DNA of 13,700 nucleotides from an uncultured Actinomycetes bacterium (GTDB lineage Bacteria > Actinomycetota > Actinomycetes > Nanopelagicales > Nanopelagicaceae): positions 1-13,700 of the forward strand of contig CAIKID010000010.1 of assembly GCA_903827345.1 (NCBI GenBank). Direction: 5' to 3'. This document shows positions 13,609 to 13,700 of this stretch, piece by piece. The notes below the pieces were generated by a model that had not been told where the DNA came from, ran no database searches, and worked only from the letters and a program-made list of their open reading frames with translations. The position numbers and the translations under genes were made by a program. Each line of letters begins with the position of its first letter. The first letter of the stretch is position 1.

Positions 13609-13700
13609 ATGACCCCGGCACCTGGTGCGGGTGGCGAAGCGAAACGGAAAAAACGTCGGAGACGGCGTCCTGCGGGCCCACACACACCTACTAATTCTTC
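13609..13700 (+). CDS. Start of a probable NUDIX hydrolase (MutT4-like), cut by the window edge
   Basis: About 30 residues are visible from ATG 13609. They form a basic, disordered N-terminus (MTPAPGAGGEAKRKK, then RRRRRPAGPHTPTNSS). No catalytic domain is in the window. The position, divergent from pcnA, equals that of mycobacterial Rv3908 (mutT4), which also starts with an Arg-rich low-complexity tail before its NUDIX domain. The frame and position therefore favour a NUDIX hydrolase, but this rests on context and composition. No Shine–Dalgarno is seen; TACCCT lies 6 nt upstream. Confidence 0.5.
   Translation, partial: MTPAPGAGGEAKRKKRRRRRPAGPHTPTNS

Noticed and set aside
13578..13691. An alternative plus-strand frame from ATG 13578 (MSKARAVPFSYDPG…).
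   Set aside because: It hits a stop within the window after about 37 codons, while the overlapping frame from 13609 stays open and has the Arg-rich start expected for the neighbour of pcnA.

Overview
The window looks like an origin-proximal chromosomal segment of a streamlined actinobacterium of moderate GC. The protein signatures and gene order fit a freshwater acI/Nanopelagicales-type organism, but that placement is inference. The order dnaB–rplI–rpsR–ssb–rpsF–GT87–ponA–DUF5318–MFS–pcnA–(NUDIX) resembles the block that lies to one side of dnaA/oriC in Streptomyces. Most of its members are also known in mycobacteria (Rv0049–Rv0058 and Rv3907c/Rv3908). By that comparison oriC and dnaA would lie beyond the right edge. 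Nothing looks like an insertion sequence, prophage, CRISPR array, tRNA or rRNA.

Layout. (1) 1–1221, minus strand: dcd, lemA and the first codons of a probable M48 metalloprotease, tightly packed. (2) 1285–3768, plus strand: an EamA/DMT exporter and a small Rv1284-type beta-carbonic anhydrase whose ribosome-binding site touches the exporter's stop codon. A separate promoter then serves two overlapping genes for small membrane proteins of unclear function. (3) 3765–5165, minus: replicative helicase dnaB, whose start codon lies in a predicted hairpin. A 275-bp gap with a cluster of DnaA-box-like 9-mers follows. (4) 5395–7059, minus: the rpsF–ssb–rpsR–rplI operon, ended by a strong intrinsic terminator. 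It is preceded by a leader that can fold over its own Shine–Dalgarno, as expected for S6:S18 autoregulation. (5) 7172–10824, minus: DUF5318 – ponA – GT87 glycosyltransferase, a cell-envelope operon. (6) 10868–12160, plus: an MFS permease. (7) 12116–13576, minus: CCA-adding/tRNA nucleotidyltransferase. (8) 13609–end, plus: the start of a probable NUDIX hydrolase.

The genes are mostly housekeeping: nucleotide pools (dcd), replication (dnaB, ssb), translation (rpsF, rpsR, rplI, tRNA 3' ends) and wall growth (ponA, GT87). The novelty is mainly in non-coding architecture. All three divergent gene pairs carry a TANNNT hexamer 6–8 nt before both start codons, which predicts leaderless mRNAs, while genes inside operons use clear Shine–Dalgarno sequences. 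The dnaB upstream region carries DnaA-box-like sites with near-integral helical spacing. dnaB and rpsF both have predicted RNA structures that would hide their translation starts. Two convergent gene pairs overlap at their 3' ends with no room for a terminator.
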